DNA of 58,795 nt, taken from positions 1 to 58,795 of the forward strand of contig NZ_JAQTNN010000018.1 of assembly GCF_028713855.1 (NCBI RefSeq). The letters are read 5' to 3'. The DNA comes from Sulfuricurvum sp. (GTDB taxonomy: Bacteria; Campylobacterota; Campylobacteria; Campylobacterales; Sulfurimonadaceae). Position numbers and translations under genes: made by a program. Positions 43,851-53,017 of this stretch are shown in pieces; the first letter of the stretch is position 1; each line of letters begins with the position of its first letter. Below the pieces are notes generated by a model. The model had not been told where the DNA came from. It made no database searches and saw only the letters and a list, made by a program, of their open reading frames with translations.

Positions 43851-45251
43851 TTAACTATTGGTACCGTTGATTGCCATATTGATTTGTGTTTTTAGCGATG
43901 CAAATTGATTGGTTAATTTAGTCATGATGGTGTCGTATTGAACAAATCGCGCGGTCATTGCTTCATATCGTGCATCTAATAGCGCTTGTGAACGTGTTCT
44001 ATTAGTATTGAGTGCTTTGAGCTCAGTAGCTGACCCGGTTGTTAGTGTGCTAATAATACCGTTCGAATCTGTATATCGTGCTATTAAATTATTCATACTT
44101 GTGAAAACGCCATCCGTGGTGTTCGTGTTATTATAGCTATCGACTGTAGTGGTACCGGCGAAAAAAGCTTCTGATGCAGATGAGTCTGCTTTGAATTTTG
44201 TCAGAAAAGTACTGGAGTTAAAACTCATGGTTCCCGTTTCACTCAGATCGATTCCAAATTGCGGGAGAGATAACCCACTGCTGCTGACAGAGGTAACAAC
44301 CCGATTGATTTCACGGGTAATAGTGTTAATGGAATTATCCCCGTTAAAGATACCAACGGTTCCGGCTTCTACATCGGTAGTTGTCATGCTGGTTAACTGC
44401 GATGTCAATGTATTGTAACTGGAAACAAATGAGCTCAATGCATCACTGATCGCTTGCGTATCCTGATCGATAGAAATATTGGCACTCCCGCTGTCTTCGA
44501 GCAGGTTGAGTGTCATACCCGGGACAATATCGGTAATAGTATTGCTACTTCTTGTCATACTGATACCATTATATTTAAACGTTGCATCGCGTGCAGCTTG
44601 TATCTCTTGCATTCCTGTTGGATTGGTTGTTACATCGTAGGCGAGCAATTTTGTATCGAGCGCTCCACCTACGGAGTCAGTAAGGCTGATGGTTTGATCT
44701 GCTCCTGTTTTTACCGATGTCAGAACGAGACGATAATCATTGGCACCCACTTGCAATGTGGATGCTTTTACACTCCCTCCGGCAACACTGTTTATAGAAT
44801 CTTTGAGAGAATCCAAGGTGGTTGAAGCAGTATAATTGATTGAATAAGATACCCCTCCCGCAGAAAGGGCCATAGTTCCTGTTCCTGTCGCAATAGCGTT
44901 GCTTCCAGAACTAAATTGCCCTGACTCTTTGACATTGTTTAAAGCCATTAGAGTATTAGAAACCGAAAATGATTGTACCGCTACCCCTGAGTTAGCCGTA
45001 ACACTCACCGATGAAGTATTCCCGCTTACACTGCGCTCTTGATAAAGTGCGGTGTCTCCTAAACTGCTGGCACTCGATTTAAACGTTGTTAAGAGGCTAC
45101 TTAAGAGGCTTAGGGCACTGTCTTTTTGTTTTTGCAAAGTAATTTTATTGTCGATTGGAGTGATGATTGCTTTTGTATCGGCAGCTTTAAGCTGATCAAT
45201 AACTGTAGCTGTAAGTACACCAGACCCCGCTCCCAATGAGCTAACTGACAT
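43851..45251 (-). CDS. fliD: flagellar filament cap protein FliD
   Basis: A 466-residue secreted flagellar protein that caps the filament tip and assembles flagellin subunits. The N-terminal MSVSSLGAGSGVLTATVIDQLKAAD and the helical regions at both ends (LLSSLLTTFKSSASSL near the start, and the C-terminal ARFVQYDTIMTKLTNQFASLKTQINMAIN) form the D0 and D1 coiled coils, while Ser/Thr-rich D2-D3 occupies the middle. The start ATG 45251 follows AAAAGGATTTACT; an in-frame ATG at 45281 lacks a ribosome-binding site. fliS does not follow; the pse operon does. Promoters of both sigma28 and sigma54 type lie upstream. Confidence 0.92.
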   Translation of the reverse strand: MSVSSLGAGSGVLTATVIDQLKAADTKAIITPIDNKITLQKQKDSALSLLSSLLTTFKSSASSLGDTALYQERSVSGNTSSVSVTANSGVAVQSFSVSNTLMALNNVKESGQFSSGSNAIATGTGTMALSAGGVSYSINYTASTTLDSLKDSINSVAGGSVKASTLQVGANDYRLVLTSVKTGADQTISLTDSVGGALDTKLLAYDVTTNPTGMQEIQAARDATFKYNGISMTRSSNTITDIVPGMTLNLLEDSGSANISIDQDTQAISDALSSFVSSYNTLTSQLTSMTTTDVEAGTVGIFNGDNSINTITREINRVVTSVSSSGLSLPQFGIDLSETGTMSFNSSTFLTKFKADSSASEAFFAGTTTVDSYNNTNTTDGVFTSMNNLIARYTDSNGIISTLTTGSATELKALNTNRTRSQALLDARYEAMTARFVQYDTIMTKLTNQFASLKTQINMAINGTNS

Positions 45252-45284
45252 AGTAAATCCTTTTACTTCTATTAGGTACACACA

Positions 45285-45311
45285 ATATCGACTGAAATTG
45301 TTAAAGTTTTA
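45285..45311 (-). promoter_or_regulatory. sigma28 promoter of fliD
   Basis: On the minus strand: TAAA (45311-45308), 15 bases, GTCGATAT (45292-45285). The spacing is identical to the flaA promoter at 27225. It lies about 34 bases before ATG 45251. Confidence 0.75.
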
Positions 45312-45327
45312 GTGGTTCATAGTAAAA

Positions 45328-45343
45328 AGCAAAAAAGATACCA
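45328..45343 (-). promoter_or_regulatory. second, sigma54-like promoter of fliD
   Basis: On the minus strand, TGGTATCTTTTTTGCT has GG and GC with ten bases between. It lies 17 bases upstream of the sigma28 element's TAAA box, and about two bases from the -35 of the divergent SRP RNA promoter. Confidence 0.6.
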
Positions 45344-45345
45344 TC

Positions 45346-45374
45346 TTGCATTTAAGTCCGCAGTTTGGTATAAT
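45346..45374 (+). promoter_or_regulatory. sigma70 promoter of the SRP RNA gene
   Basis: TTGCAT (45346-45351), 17 bases, TATAAT (45369-45374). The start would be about 45380. It runs divergently from the fliD promoters. Confidence 0.8.
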
Positions 45375-45379
45375 TCCGC

Positions 45380-45494
45380 CTCTCTCCTCTAGACCTGTGC
45401 AAGAGTGCATGCAGACATCGTGTCAGGGTAGGAATACAGCAGCACACCTATATGTGCTTTGTGCCGCAGGTATCTGGGGGGGAGTCCTTTTTTT
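45380..45494 (+). ncRNA. ffs: signal recognition particle RNA (4.5S-type)
   Basis: The conserved SRP core is visible as GTCAGGGTAGGAATACAGCAGC (two parts: GTCAGG..AGGAA and ACAGCAGC), the hairpin to which Ffh binds. The ends pair: CTCTCTCC near 45380 with GGGGGGAG near 45477, and GACCTG near 45392 with CAGGTATC near 45467. It ends with a T7 run, a typical intrinsic terminator. The length of about 110 matches the short bacterial type. Ends are estimated from the promoter and the T-run. Confidence 0.88.
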
Positions 45495-45617
45495 ACCCCT
45501 TTTTCTCACACTTTCATCACATTCTATTTTAAATTGACTACTTAAAGAATAAATTTAGCGTACATTACCCTATAATAATCTCAATATAGTCACAAACTTT
45601 TATTTTTGGAGAAGCGT

Positions 45618-46430
45618 ATGAGATCTGAATTAATGGAACAAATTGAGCATGTCCCGATGCTGCCCGAAACGGTTAAAAAGGTGGAAGCCGTTTTTAATGA
45701 TCCTGAGGGCGGGGTGGATGATATGGCAAATGCGATTAAAAATGATCCGATCATCACTGCGTATATTTTGAAAACAGCTAACTCGCCGATGTACGGGCTA
45801 AGTCGAACGGTGACGGATGTTGCACATGCGATTTCTCTTTTGGGAAAAGAAGCGGTGCGTACATTTACGATTGCGTCTGCGGCAAATTCATGTATGGATA
45901 TTGATCTCTCTCCGTACGGAATGACCAAAGAGACCTATTTGGCACGTTCACAACTGCAAAATGCGTTGGTGAGCCGATGGGTATCTAAAGTAGATCGCTC
46001 CATGTTAGGACATCTCTCCTTGGCCTCTTTTTTATTAGAATTGGGCAAAGTGGTCATAAGCCGTTATTTGATCGAGTCAAAACAAAGTGCACTGTTGAGT
46101 GATAATTTACAACAGGGTACATCCATAAAAAAATCTGAAATTGCCGCCTGCGGAAGCAAATCGGAAGATGTGACGGCGACATTGTTTTTCCGCTGGAATT
46201 TTGATCCTGATTTGGTTCATTTGATCCGTTTCGCGAATGAGCCTGAAGATGCATCAGACCCTGAAACTCAGGAGATGGCAAAATTCCTTAAAGTAGCGAA
46301 AGAAGCGATCAGTTTGGAAGGAACGATCACAGACGCGACACTTAAAAACGCCCGTGAATTGATCGAAGAGTATGGAATGAATCAGAACCTCTTTGATGAA
46401 GCGGTGGATAAAATCCGCAGTGCCGCTTAA
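45618..46430 (+). CDS. HDOD-domain protein
   Basis: A 270-residue cytoplasmic signalling protein. The HDOD domain (about 5-205) has VPMLPETVKKVEAVFNDPEGGVDDMANAIKNDPIITAYILKTANSPMYGLSRTV and VAHAISLLGKEAVR. In this family the HD-phosphohydrolase metal residues are lost, and it acts through protein contacts, often near c-di-GMP or chemotaxis systems. The start ATG 45618 has GGAG six bases upstream; a TTG 12 bases earlier would add only four residues. It stands alone after ffs, with a TATAAT at 45571-45576 as a possible -10. Confidence 0.88.
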   Translation: MRSELMEQIEHVPMLPETVKKVEAVFNDPEGGVDDMANAIKNDPIITAYILKTANSPMYGLSRTVTDVAHAISLLGKEAVRTFTIASAANSCMDIDLSPYGMTKETYLARSQLQNALVSRWVSKVDRSMLGHLSLASFLLELGKVVISRYLIESKQSALLSDNLQQGTSIKKSEIAACGSKSEDVTATLFFRWNFDPDLVHLIRFANEPEDASDPETQEMAKFLKVAKEAISLEGTITDATLKNARELIEEYGMNQNLFDEAVDKIRSAA

Positions 46431-46433
46431 AAA

Positions 46434-46661
46434 TCAATCTTCTCTATAACTTCCCGCTTTGCAGCCAGTTGGGCTGCTGGGCGGATTATCCCGTAAATAA
46501 CATAAGTCTTCATGTGCTTGTTTCAATACCTTGCTTTCTCGTAATAAGGGCAACATCTTTTCATCTTTTTCACTGAGCGATAGGGATTGATTGTACAGCA
46601 GTACTTTAACTTCGGCATCGACGGCAGCAAGAGCCGCTTCTATATGAGTGAGGGAAACCAT
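46434..46661 (-). CDS. small hypothetical protein
   Basis: A 75-residue protein of unknown function. The first 55 residues look helical (THIEAALAAVDAEVKVLLYN .. LPLLRESKVLKQAHEDL) and the end is a Pro/Ser-rich tail with a single Cys (NPPSSPTGCKAGSYRED). No signal peptide is present. It lies convergent with the HDOD gene, three bases from its stop. The ribosome-binding site is weak. Confidence 0.55.
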   Translation of the reverse strand: MVSLTHIEAALAAVDAEVKVLLYNQSLSLSEKDEKMLPLLRESKVLKQAHEDLCYLRDNPPSSPTGCKAGSYRED

Positions 46662-46843
46662 ACTATTCTCTTTTTAAACCATTATAACAATGAGGTTCTA
46701 AAATAAACTTGGCTGAAATGATCTAAGTTGAAATATTTTTGGTTATATTTTAAATTTTAAGTGTTAAATAATATTTATTTTTCACTCTTTGTGATAAAAT
46801 AACTCCTTATGAATTACATCTCTTTTTATTTAGGAATAGTTCT

Positions 46844-49528
46844 ATGAGCAGTTATCTGTCTGGTTTTTCTGTCTCTTCGGTTGGTGCATCGGGTAATGCC
46901 AATCTAAACGCGCTTCTTAGTGGCACAAAATGGGGAGGAAGTATTGGAAATGGCGTTTCTTTGACATTTAGCTTTCCATGGACAACCAATACGACGGCAC
47001 TATGGGATTATGGGTATTCAGAACCTACCGCAACAACCCATTATGGTTTCAATGCAACTCAGCAGACAGCGGCAATCGCCGCACTTAAAATCTGGGCGAA
47101 TGTTGCGAACATTCAGTTTACGCAAATCGCTGAAACTGGGACAGAAGTTGGTGATATTCGATTTGGTTTTTCATCGGAAGTAGCAGCCTCTCCCGGTACG
47201 TGGGGGTGGTGCTACTATCCTAATGCTTATTGGGCTGATGGAGGTGATGTGTGGATCTCTACAAATTTATCAGGCACCAATATGGATTTTTCTGTGCAGG
47301 GATATGGTTTTTCTGCATTAATACATGAGCTAGGGCACGGTTTAGGATTAAAACATCCTGGCAATTATAGTGGATCAGAGACAGGTCCTTTTTTACCGAG
47401 TGCATTAGATAATAATCTATATTCTATTATGTCGTATAACGAGCCAACTAACAACTGGTGGTATGACACACAAACTTCTTCTTGGGTTAAACCATTTGCT
47501 AGTACACCTATGATATATGACATCGCAGCGATTCAGTATATGTACGGAGCCAATACTACCTACCATGTAACGGATGATATATATACCTTTGATACCTATG
47601 CGCCATTTTTAACAACTATTTGGGATGCCGGCGGCACGGATACCATTTCAGTCTTTAATTCCACCCGTGGATCACTGATTAACCTCAATGAGGGGAGTTT
47701 ATCAAGTATCCAAACCACTCGTTTTTATAGTCAAAACGGTATTAGTAGTACGGTTGACGGATCCTATAATCTTGGTATCGCGTATGGAGCAATTATTGAA
47801 AATGCTACTGGAGGTTCTGGCGCGGACATTCTTATCGGTAACAATGTCAATAATACGTTGACTGGTAATGAAGGCAATGATACCCTTGATGGCGGAGACG
47901 GTAATGATACCCTCTACGGTGGTGCAGGTAATGATACTATGGATGGCGGTTTGGGAAATGATAACCTCTCTTACGCCGGTACAACTTCAGGAATCACTAT
48001 AAATCTTGCCCTAACCACGGCTCAAGCTACCGGAGGGGCAGGAACGGACACGATTATAAACTTTGAAAATATTATCGGCTCAAGCTACAATGACACGCTT
48101 ACGGGGAATAATGGAAATAATATGCTCAACGGCGGAATAGGCAACGATACTTTAAACGGCGGAGACGGTAACGATATTATTGACGGTGGATTGGGTAATG
48201 ATACCCTTAACGGAGGGACAGGAATTGATACTGTATCATTTGCATCAGCTACAACCGGTGTATCAGTTAATCTTTGGCTAAGCTCTGCACAAAATACCGT
48301 CGGAGCCGGAACCGATACCATTGTCGGTATTGAAAACCTTGATGGCTCCAATTATAATGATACCCTTCGGGACAATGGAGGAGCCAATGTTGTCAAAGGG
48401 CTCAATGGCGATGATATTCTCCTTGCCGGAAGCGGTGTAGTCAACGACAGTTACGATGGTGGAAGCGGAATGGATAAGCTCTCCTATCTCTATTCAACAG
48501 CCGGTGTCACTGTTGATCTTTCTACAACATCTGCTCAAAACACTGTCGGTGCCGGAACCGATACCATTGTCGGGATTGAAAACCTTGATGGTTCAAACTA
48601 TAACGACACACTCCGGGACGATAGTTCTTCCAATATTATTCGCAGTCTAGGCGGCAATGACACACTCCTAGCCGGCAGTGGTGTAGTCAACGACAGTTAC
48701 GATGCTGGAGGTGGAATCGATACACTCTCTTATATTTATTCGACAGCCAGTGTAACCGTCAACCTCTACCTAAGCTCTGCCCAAAATACCGTCGGAGCCG
48801 GAACCGATACCATTGTCAGTATTGAAAACCTTGACGGTTCTAATTACAATGACACCCTTCGGGACAATGGCTTTAGTAATGTAATAAACGGATTGAATGG
48901 CAATGACTACCTCTTAGCAGGTGGCGGAGCGGTTAATGACTTCTACGATGGAGGAAGTGGAGCAGATAGACTCTCGTACTATTACAATACTTCAGGTGTC
49001 ACTGTTGATCTTTCTACAACATCCGCCCAAAACACTGTCGGTGCCGGAACCGATACCATTGTCGGGATTGAAAACCTTGATGGTTCAAACCATAACGACA
49101 CGCTGTTGGGCAATAGCGGATCCAACTCAATTCGAGGACTCAACGGTAACGATACTATCAACGGCGGTTTAGGCAATGATACGTTCATTGGTGGCTCAGG
49201 GCAAGATATTTTTATCTTTACCACGACCTTAAATGCAACTACCAATAAAGACACCATCACCGACTTCTCAGCAGTTGATGATACGATCCAATTGGAAAAT
49301 GCAATCTTCACTGCGTTAACCTCTACAGGTACACTCTCGGCAAGCAACTTTGTCGCTAGTGCTTCAGGTGCCGCTGTTGATGCCAATGATTACATCCTAT
49401 ACAATACCTCTACCGGTGCCTTGTACTATGATGCTGATGGAATCGGAAGCATTGCTGCCCTTCAATTCGCTATACTAGGTACACTCTCACACTCTTCTAT
49501 CAGCAATGCCGATTTTATGGTTTCGTGA
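46844..49528 (+). CDS. serralysin-type RTX metalloprotease, type I secreted
   Basis: An 894-residue secreted protein without a signal peptide. The N-terminal M10 protease domain has the zinc motif HELGHGLGLKHP (His161, Glu162, His165, His171) and the Met-turn SIMSYNE (Met196). From about residue 324 come calcium-binding RTX nonapeptides (GNEGNDTLDGGDGNDTLYGG). A block of 82-residue repeats with AQNTVGAGTDTIVGIENLDG then precedes more nonapeptides. The C-terminal 120 residues match the type I secretion target region (DTITDFSAVDDTIQLENAIF .. LYYDADGIGS). It probably degrades extracellular proteins. No ABC exporter, adaptor or inhibitor gene is visible here. Confidence 0.9.
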   Translation: MSSYLSGFSVSSVGASGNANLNALLSGTKWGGSIGNGVSLTFSFPWTTNTTALWDYGYSEPTATTHYGFNATQQTAAIAALKIWANVANIQFTQIAETGTEVGDIRFGFSSEVAASPGTWGWCYYPNAYWADGGDVWISTNLSGTNMDFSVQGYGFSALIHELGHGLGLKHPGNYSGSETGPFLPSALDNNLYSIMSYNEPTNNWWYDTQTSSWVKPFASTPMIYDIAAIQYMYGANTTYHVTDDIYTFDTYAPFLTTIWDAGGTDTISVFNSTRGSLINLNEGSLSSIQTTRFYSQNGISSTVDGSYNLGIAYGAIIENATGGSGADILIGNNVNNTLTGNEGNDTLDGGDGNDTLYGGAGNDTMDGGLGNDNLSYAGTTSGITINLALTTAQATGGAGTDTIINFENIIGSSYNDTLTGNNGNNMLNGGIGNDTLNGGDGNDIIDGGLGNDTLNGGTGIDTVSFASATTGVSVNLWLSSAQNTVGAGTDTIVGIENLDGSNYNDTLRDNGGANVVKGLNGDDILLAGSGVVNDSYDGGSGMDKLSYLYSTAGVTVDLSTTSAQNTVGAGTDTIVGIENLDGSNYNDTLRDDSSSNIIRSLGGNDTLLAGSGVVNDSYDAGGGIDTLSYIYSTASVTVNLYLSSAQNTVGAGTDTIVSIENLDGSNYNDTLRDNGFSNVINGLNGNDYLLAGGGAVNDFYDGGSGADRLSYYYNTSGVTVDLSTTSAQNTVGAGTDTIVGIENLDGSNHNDTLLGNSGSNSIRGLNGNDTINGGLGNDTFIGGSGQDIFIFTTTLNATTNKDTITDFSAVDDTIQLENAIFTALTSTGTLSASNFVASASGAAVDANDYILYNTSTGALYYDADGIGSIAALQFAILGTLSHSSISNADFMVS
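48287..49110 (+). repeat. 246-bp tandem coding repeat in the RTX protease
   Basis: Three full units start at 48287, 48533 and 48779, with a fourth partial one at 49025; each encodes 82 residues opening AQNTVGAGTDTIV. Units two and four (48533 and 49025) are nearly the same at the DNA level, closer to each other than to their immediate neighbours, suggesting recent exchange. Confidence 0.85.
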
Positions 49529-49581
49529 TTAAGGATATGCCTACGCAAAGAAGGGAAATGTAAATTGTGATAATAACTTTC

Positions 49582-50130
49582 TTAAAACAACGAAGGCTGC
49601 AGCGCTTTTAATTTAAATGTTTTACGATGGATTTCACAATACCCATATTGACGAATTGCTTCGATATGGGCTGCACTGCCGTACCCTTTGTGTCCTTCAA
49701 ATCCAAATTGAGGGTAGAGGGTGCTTAATTTCACCATTTCACGGTCACGTGTTACTTTGGCCAAAATCGATGCGGCGCTGACTTCGGGAATAGTGGCATC
49801 GGCTTTTACCATCGTCCGAATCCCGCTTACCCCGAATTTTGAATTTCCATCGTACAGATAATCGGCTTTCCCGATTGTTGCCATAATTTCACGCAGTCCT
49901 GCTGCCAAACATGCCGATAGCCCCAGTTCATCAATCTGTTCCGCAGTGAACCTTGCAATATGATAGGTAGAGTTTTCACAAATAAGATCATAGAGGGCTT
50001 CCCTTTTTCTCTCAGTGAGCTTTTTAGAGTCATTCAGACCGGCTATCGGTTGATGTAAAATAACTCCGGCGATGGTAAGCGGTCCAGCCAGAGGTCCGCG
50101 TCCTGCTTCATCGATTCCGCAAAGATTCAT
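49582..50130 (-). CDS. rnhB: ribonuclease HII
   Basis: A 182-residue endonuclease that cuts the RNA strand of RNA-DNA hybrids and removes misincorporated ribonucleotides. The signature MNLCGIDEAGRGPLAGPLTIAG holds the catalytic Asp and Glu; LNDSKKLTERKRE, VKADATIPEVSAASILAKVTRDR and YPQFGFEGHKGYGSAAH follow. The length is normal. Confidence 0.95.
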   Translation of the reverse strand: MNLCGIDEAGRGPLAGPLTIAGVILHQPIAGLNDSKKLTERKREALYDLICENSTYHIARFTAEQIDELGLSACLAAGLREIMATIGKADYLYDGNSKFGVSGIRTMVKADATIPEVSAASILAKVTRDREMVKLSTLYPQFGFEGHKGYGSAAHIEAIRQYGYCEIHRKTFKLKALQPSLF

Positions 50131-50218
50131 AATCCGTCCATCGTTAAAATTATTGATATTGTAGCGAAAGCGTTCATACTAAATAGGGTATCATTCTCAA
50201 AAAAAGGATTTTACAAGG

Positions 50219-50881
50219 ATGAGATCAGTATTTTTAGCGCTGTGTTTGGCATCAGTTACGGCATCAGCCGCCACCATTTTGGGTTTTGGTGCAGAGGTTG
50301 ATTATTATAACCCTACCGCAAGTGGAGATTTTAACTATAAAACAACCCAGACTCATTTTGGAAGCGATGAAGAATCAGGGTATCAAGTGGGAATTTATTT
50401 TGAACATCCTGCCCCGTTGATTCCAAATTTACGGGTTGATCTAACCCCTGAAATCTCATTTAGCGGTTTGGATGGTGCTACGGTTAGTAAAGTGTCGCTG
50501 GATCAAGTTGATATTACGCCATATTATGAACTTGTGGATAATGTAATCGATCTGGATATCGGTATGACATTTAAAGTTCTGGAGGGGAAAATTGAAGGAA
50601 CCGACAATCAATCCTTCAAAGAGGTGATCCCGATGGGTTACTTGGGTGTGGGTATCACCCCTCCACTCTCTCCTCTTTCATTGGAAGGGAGTATGAAATA
50701 TATGGAATACAATGGGGATTCATTGACCGATGCGCGGATTAAAGCCAGTTGGAAGATTGCGCAAGGATTTGCTGCTCAAGCTGGGTATCGCTATGAATCT
50801 CTTCAAATCAGCGATCATTTTAATATAAATGCCGATACAACCTTTCAAGGACCGTTCGTCGGTTTGAATTATCGTTTCTAA
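50219..50881 (+). CDS. outer-membrane beta-barrel protein (TIGR04219-like)
   Basis: A 220-residue protein with a signal peptide (1-18, MRSVFLALCLASVTASAA). The mature part is made of alternating amphipathic strands ending in FVGLNYRF, where the final Phe is the classical outer-membrane insertion signal. The general pattern (GFGAEVDYYNPTASGDF .. MGYLGVGITPPLSPLSLEGSMKYMEYNG) recalls the TIGR04219 barrel family of Campylobacterota and Vibrio; function is not known. It overlaps the stop of the convergent ATPase gene by four bases. Confidence 0.8.
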   Translation: MRSVFLALCLASVTASAATILGFGAEVDYYNPTASGDFNYKTTQTHFGSDEESGYQVGIYFEHPAPLIPNLRVDLTPEISFSGLDGATVSKVSLDQVDITPYYELVDNVIDLDIGMTFKVLEGKIEGTDNQSFKEVIPMGYLGVGITPPLSPLSLEGSMKYMEYNGDSLTDARIKASWKIAQGFAAQAGYRYESLQISDHFNINADTTFQGPFVGLNYRF

Positions 50882-51945
50882 GTATCTTCTCCCAATGCCC
50901 ATCGCTCAAACGGGATCATCTCAATGCGTGAGACCGGATGAGAGAGGGTACTCTCTAGATTCATCGTCACGACGATCACTTCACGAACGCGGTTCGAGAC
51001 GATAAATCCCTCCAATGATTCTACCTTCTTAAAGAGTGCATGCTCATTTGCAAACGGCGAGGCTATAATGATTTGCCCCCGCTGCGGAAGGTAAAAATCG
51101 ATCCCTTCATCGTAATAACACTCAAGATGGTGTTTATCAAGTTCTGAGAAAACGAGATTCTCAAAAATACGTCCGAAATGTTTTTGTATGACGAGGGCAT
51201 GTTTGATGGCGATATCGCACAAGTAGAGTTTTTTAACGGCACTGGGATGGTTGAATTTACCCAGTGATTTTAGGTAGCCGCGATCAAAGAGTGATTGCAG
51301 GTGGATATAGAGTTTGTCCTTGGAAATTTTACGCTCACCCTTGAGTCGTTCGTACAGGTTAAATGCAGATACTTTTTGCGTTACCATTTTGGAAGCTTGT
51401 GAAAGAATAGAGAACTCGATTGGTTCCAATGCACGGTTTAAAATACTTTGGAGGTAAAGAACTCGATCTTCACTTGCTATTTTGTGCATTGCCGGAAATC
51501 CACCCAGCTGAAAAAAATGGTTGAGTGCTGTACCGTCGAATTTGGTTTCAAACGCCAAAAACTCTTCATAATCGAGCAATCCAAGGTTAATAATACGATA
51601 AGGAAATTCGAGCGGCTCTTCGCATGAGAGGATAATTTGATCGATCTCAAAAAGGTCTATGGCATCATAGTAGTTGTCCAGCGCGAGGATAGAAATCTTA
51701 TTCTCTCGACAAAATACTTTTAAGGAGGCATTTAGCTCTTTGACATCGAGACGGCAGTCCCGGCAGTCAAGATATAGGTAGATTGATTTCTTATGCGTGA
51801 GGAGATAGCTTTTAATGAGAGCGGTTTTGCCGGATTGTGCTATACCGCATATAAGGGTATTTTCTTCATGAATCGATTGCTTGCGTTCAATAAATCCACT
51901 ATTGTGCAAATCATAGCGATAGTACTCGTCTAATAAGGTATTCAT
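50878..51945 (-). CDS. AAA_14/DUF4143-type ATPase
   Basis: A 355-residue P-loop protein. Walker A is LICGIAQSGKTALIKSYLL, and ISILALDNYYDAIDLFEIDQIILSCEE is the Walker B/sensor region. After a winged-helix-like middle (LKGERKISKDKLYIHLQSLFDRGYLKSLGKF) comes the DUF4143 nuclease-like C-terminus with FGRIFENLVFSELDKHHLECYYDEGIDFYLP. Members are common orphan ATPases, sometimes linked to DNA or to toxin-antitoxin-like systems; the role here is unknown. It is a single gene with no partner. Confidence 0.8.
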   Translation of the reverse strand: MNTLLDEYYRYDLHNSGFIERKQSIHEENTLICGIAQSGKTALIKSYLLTHKKSIYLYLDCRDCRLDVKELNASLKVFCRENKISILALDNYYDAIDLFEIDQIILSCEEPLEFPYRIINLGLLDYEEFLAFETKFDGTALNHFFQLGGFPAMHKIASEDRVLYLQSILNRALEPIEFSILSQASKMVTQKVSAFNLYERLKGERKISKDKLYIHLQSLFDRGYLKSLGKFNHPSAVKKLYLCDIAIKHALVIQKHFGRIFENLVFSELDKHHLECYYDEGIDFYLPQRGQIIIASPFANEHALFKKVESLEGFIVSNRVREVIVVTMNLESTLSHPVSRIEMIPFERWALGEDT

Positions 51946-52031
51946 ACCTGAAATGATACCCTAAAAAATATAGCTTCCTTGTTATAAGGAAGTAAATTTA
52001 ACGCTTGATATGTTTTTTACCCCTAAAATCC

Positions 52032-52060
52032 TTGACCCTGAGCGGATATGTCAGTATAAT
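52032..52060 (+). promoter_or_regulatory. sigma70 promoter of the S10 operon
   Basis: TTGACC (52032-52037), 17 bases, TATAAT (52055-52060). The predicted start is near 52067, giving a leader of about 53 bases before rpsJ. Confidence 0.85.
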
Positions 52061-52076
52061 TTCGCCGCCTTATATA

Positions 52077-52093
52077 GTCAGACAAGATCTGAC
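52077..52093 (+). promoter_or_regulatory. leader hairpin before rpsJ
   Basis: GTCAGA-CAAGA-TCTGAC is a perfect six-base stem with a five-base loop in the short S10 leader. It may have a regulatory or stabilising role, but it is much smaller than the L4-controlled leader of E. coli. Confidence 0.45.
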
Positions 52094-52119
52094 GAGTTCT
52101 TTTATCTAAGGAAAACATT

Positions 52120-52431
52120 ATGGAAAAAATTCGTTTAAAACTTAGAGCCTACGATCATCGTGTACTTGATCGTTCAGTTGCCTCTATCGTTGAAGCTGTA
52201 AAGCGAACGGGTGCGGAAATTCGCGGCCCAATCCCTTTGCCAACCAAGATTCGTAAATATACGGTTCTTAAATCTCCGCACGTCAATAAAGACTCTCGTG
52301 AGCAATTTGAGATTCGTATGCACGCACGTTTGATCGACATCGTGTCGGCTACGCCAGATACAGTTGATTCGTTGATGAAGCTTGACTTGGCTCCGGAAGT
52401 GGACGTAGAAGTTCGCTCTATGGACAAGTAA
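52120..52431 (+). CDS. rpsJ: 30S ribosomal protein S10
   Basis: A 103-residue protein beginning [20 protein letters not shown], with [20 protein letters not shown] near the middle, both diagnostic of S10. It binds 16S rRNA in the head of the small subunit and also acts in antitermination with NusB. It is the first gene of the long ribosomal operon; a CTAAGGAAAACATT ribosome-binding site precedes the start. Confidence 0.98.
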   Translation: MEKIRLKLRAYDHRVLDRSVASIVEAVKRTGAEIRGPIPLPTKIRKYTVLKSPHVNKDSREQFEIRMHARLIDIVSATPDTVDSLMKLDLAPEVDVEVRSMDK

Positions 52432-52441
52432 GGAGTAGGGT

Positions 52442-53017
52442 GTGGAATACATTGTAGAAAAAATCGGCATGAGCCGAACTATCAGCGTTCCGAGCAAAGT
52501 AGTAACTCTTTTAAAAGTAAAAGAGATGAAAGTTTGTGAAGTGAATGATGGCGTTGCACTTGTTGCATACAGCCAAGGCAAATCGATGAACAAACCGGTT
52601 GAAGGTCAACAAAAGAAATATAATCTTTCTGCTGAATTCAACAAATTCGCTACATTGGAAGTTGCAAACACCGAAGCCGGTGATTTGGATATGGCTCCTT
52701 TGGCAGACGCTAAAACGGTTAAATCGTCTTTCAACACTAAAGGTCGCGGTTTTACCGGCGTTATGAAACGTTGGAATTTTGCCGGCGGACCTGGCGCACA
52801 CGGTCACCGTTTTCACCGTACTGGTGGATCTATCGGTAACCGCGAATGGCCTGGTAAAGTCCAAAAAGGGCGTAAAATGTCAGGTCACTACGGTAACGAG
52901 CAAGTTACTGTTAAAAATGAAGTAATGTCATACGACGCAGAAAACGGTGTGTTGGTTGTTGTGGGTTCAATCCCAGGCGCTAACGGTGCACTAGGTCGAG
53001 TAAAGGTTGTTAAATAA
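52442..53017 (+). CDS. rplC: 50S ribosomal protein L3
   Basis: A 191-residue protein with a GTG start (52442), preceded by AAGGAGTAGG. L3 hallmarks are KIGMSRT near the N-terminus, and [28 protein letters not shown] and [20 protein letters not shown] further on. It is one of the first proteins to assemble on 23S rRNA near the peptidyl transferase centre. Its stop shares a base with the rplD start. Confidence 0.98.
   Translation: MEYIVEKIGMSRTISVPSKVVTLLKVKEMKVCEVNDGVALVAYSQGKSMNKPVEGQQKKYNLSAEFNKFATLEVANTEAGDLDMAPLADAKTVKSSFNTKGRGFTGVMKRWNFAGGPGAHGHRFHRTGGSIGNREWPGKVQKGRKMSGHYGNEQVTVKNEVMSYDAENGVLVVVGSIPGANGALGRVKVVK

Noticed and set aside
45346..45537. 63-codon plus-strand frame near 45.4 kb
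   Set aside because: It overlaps the promoter and whole body of the SRP RNA gene, whose core and terminator are clear.
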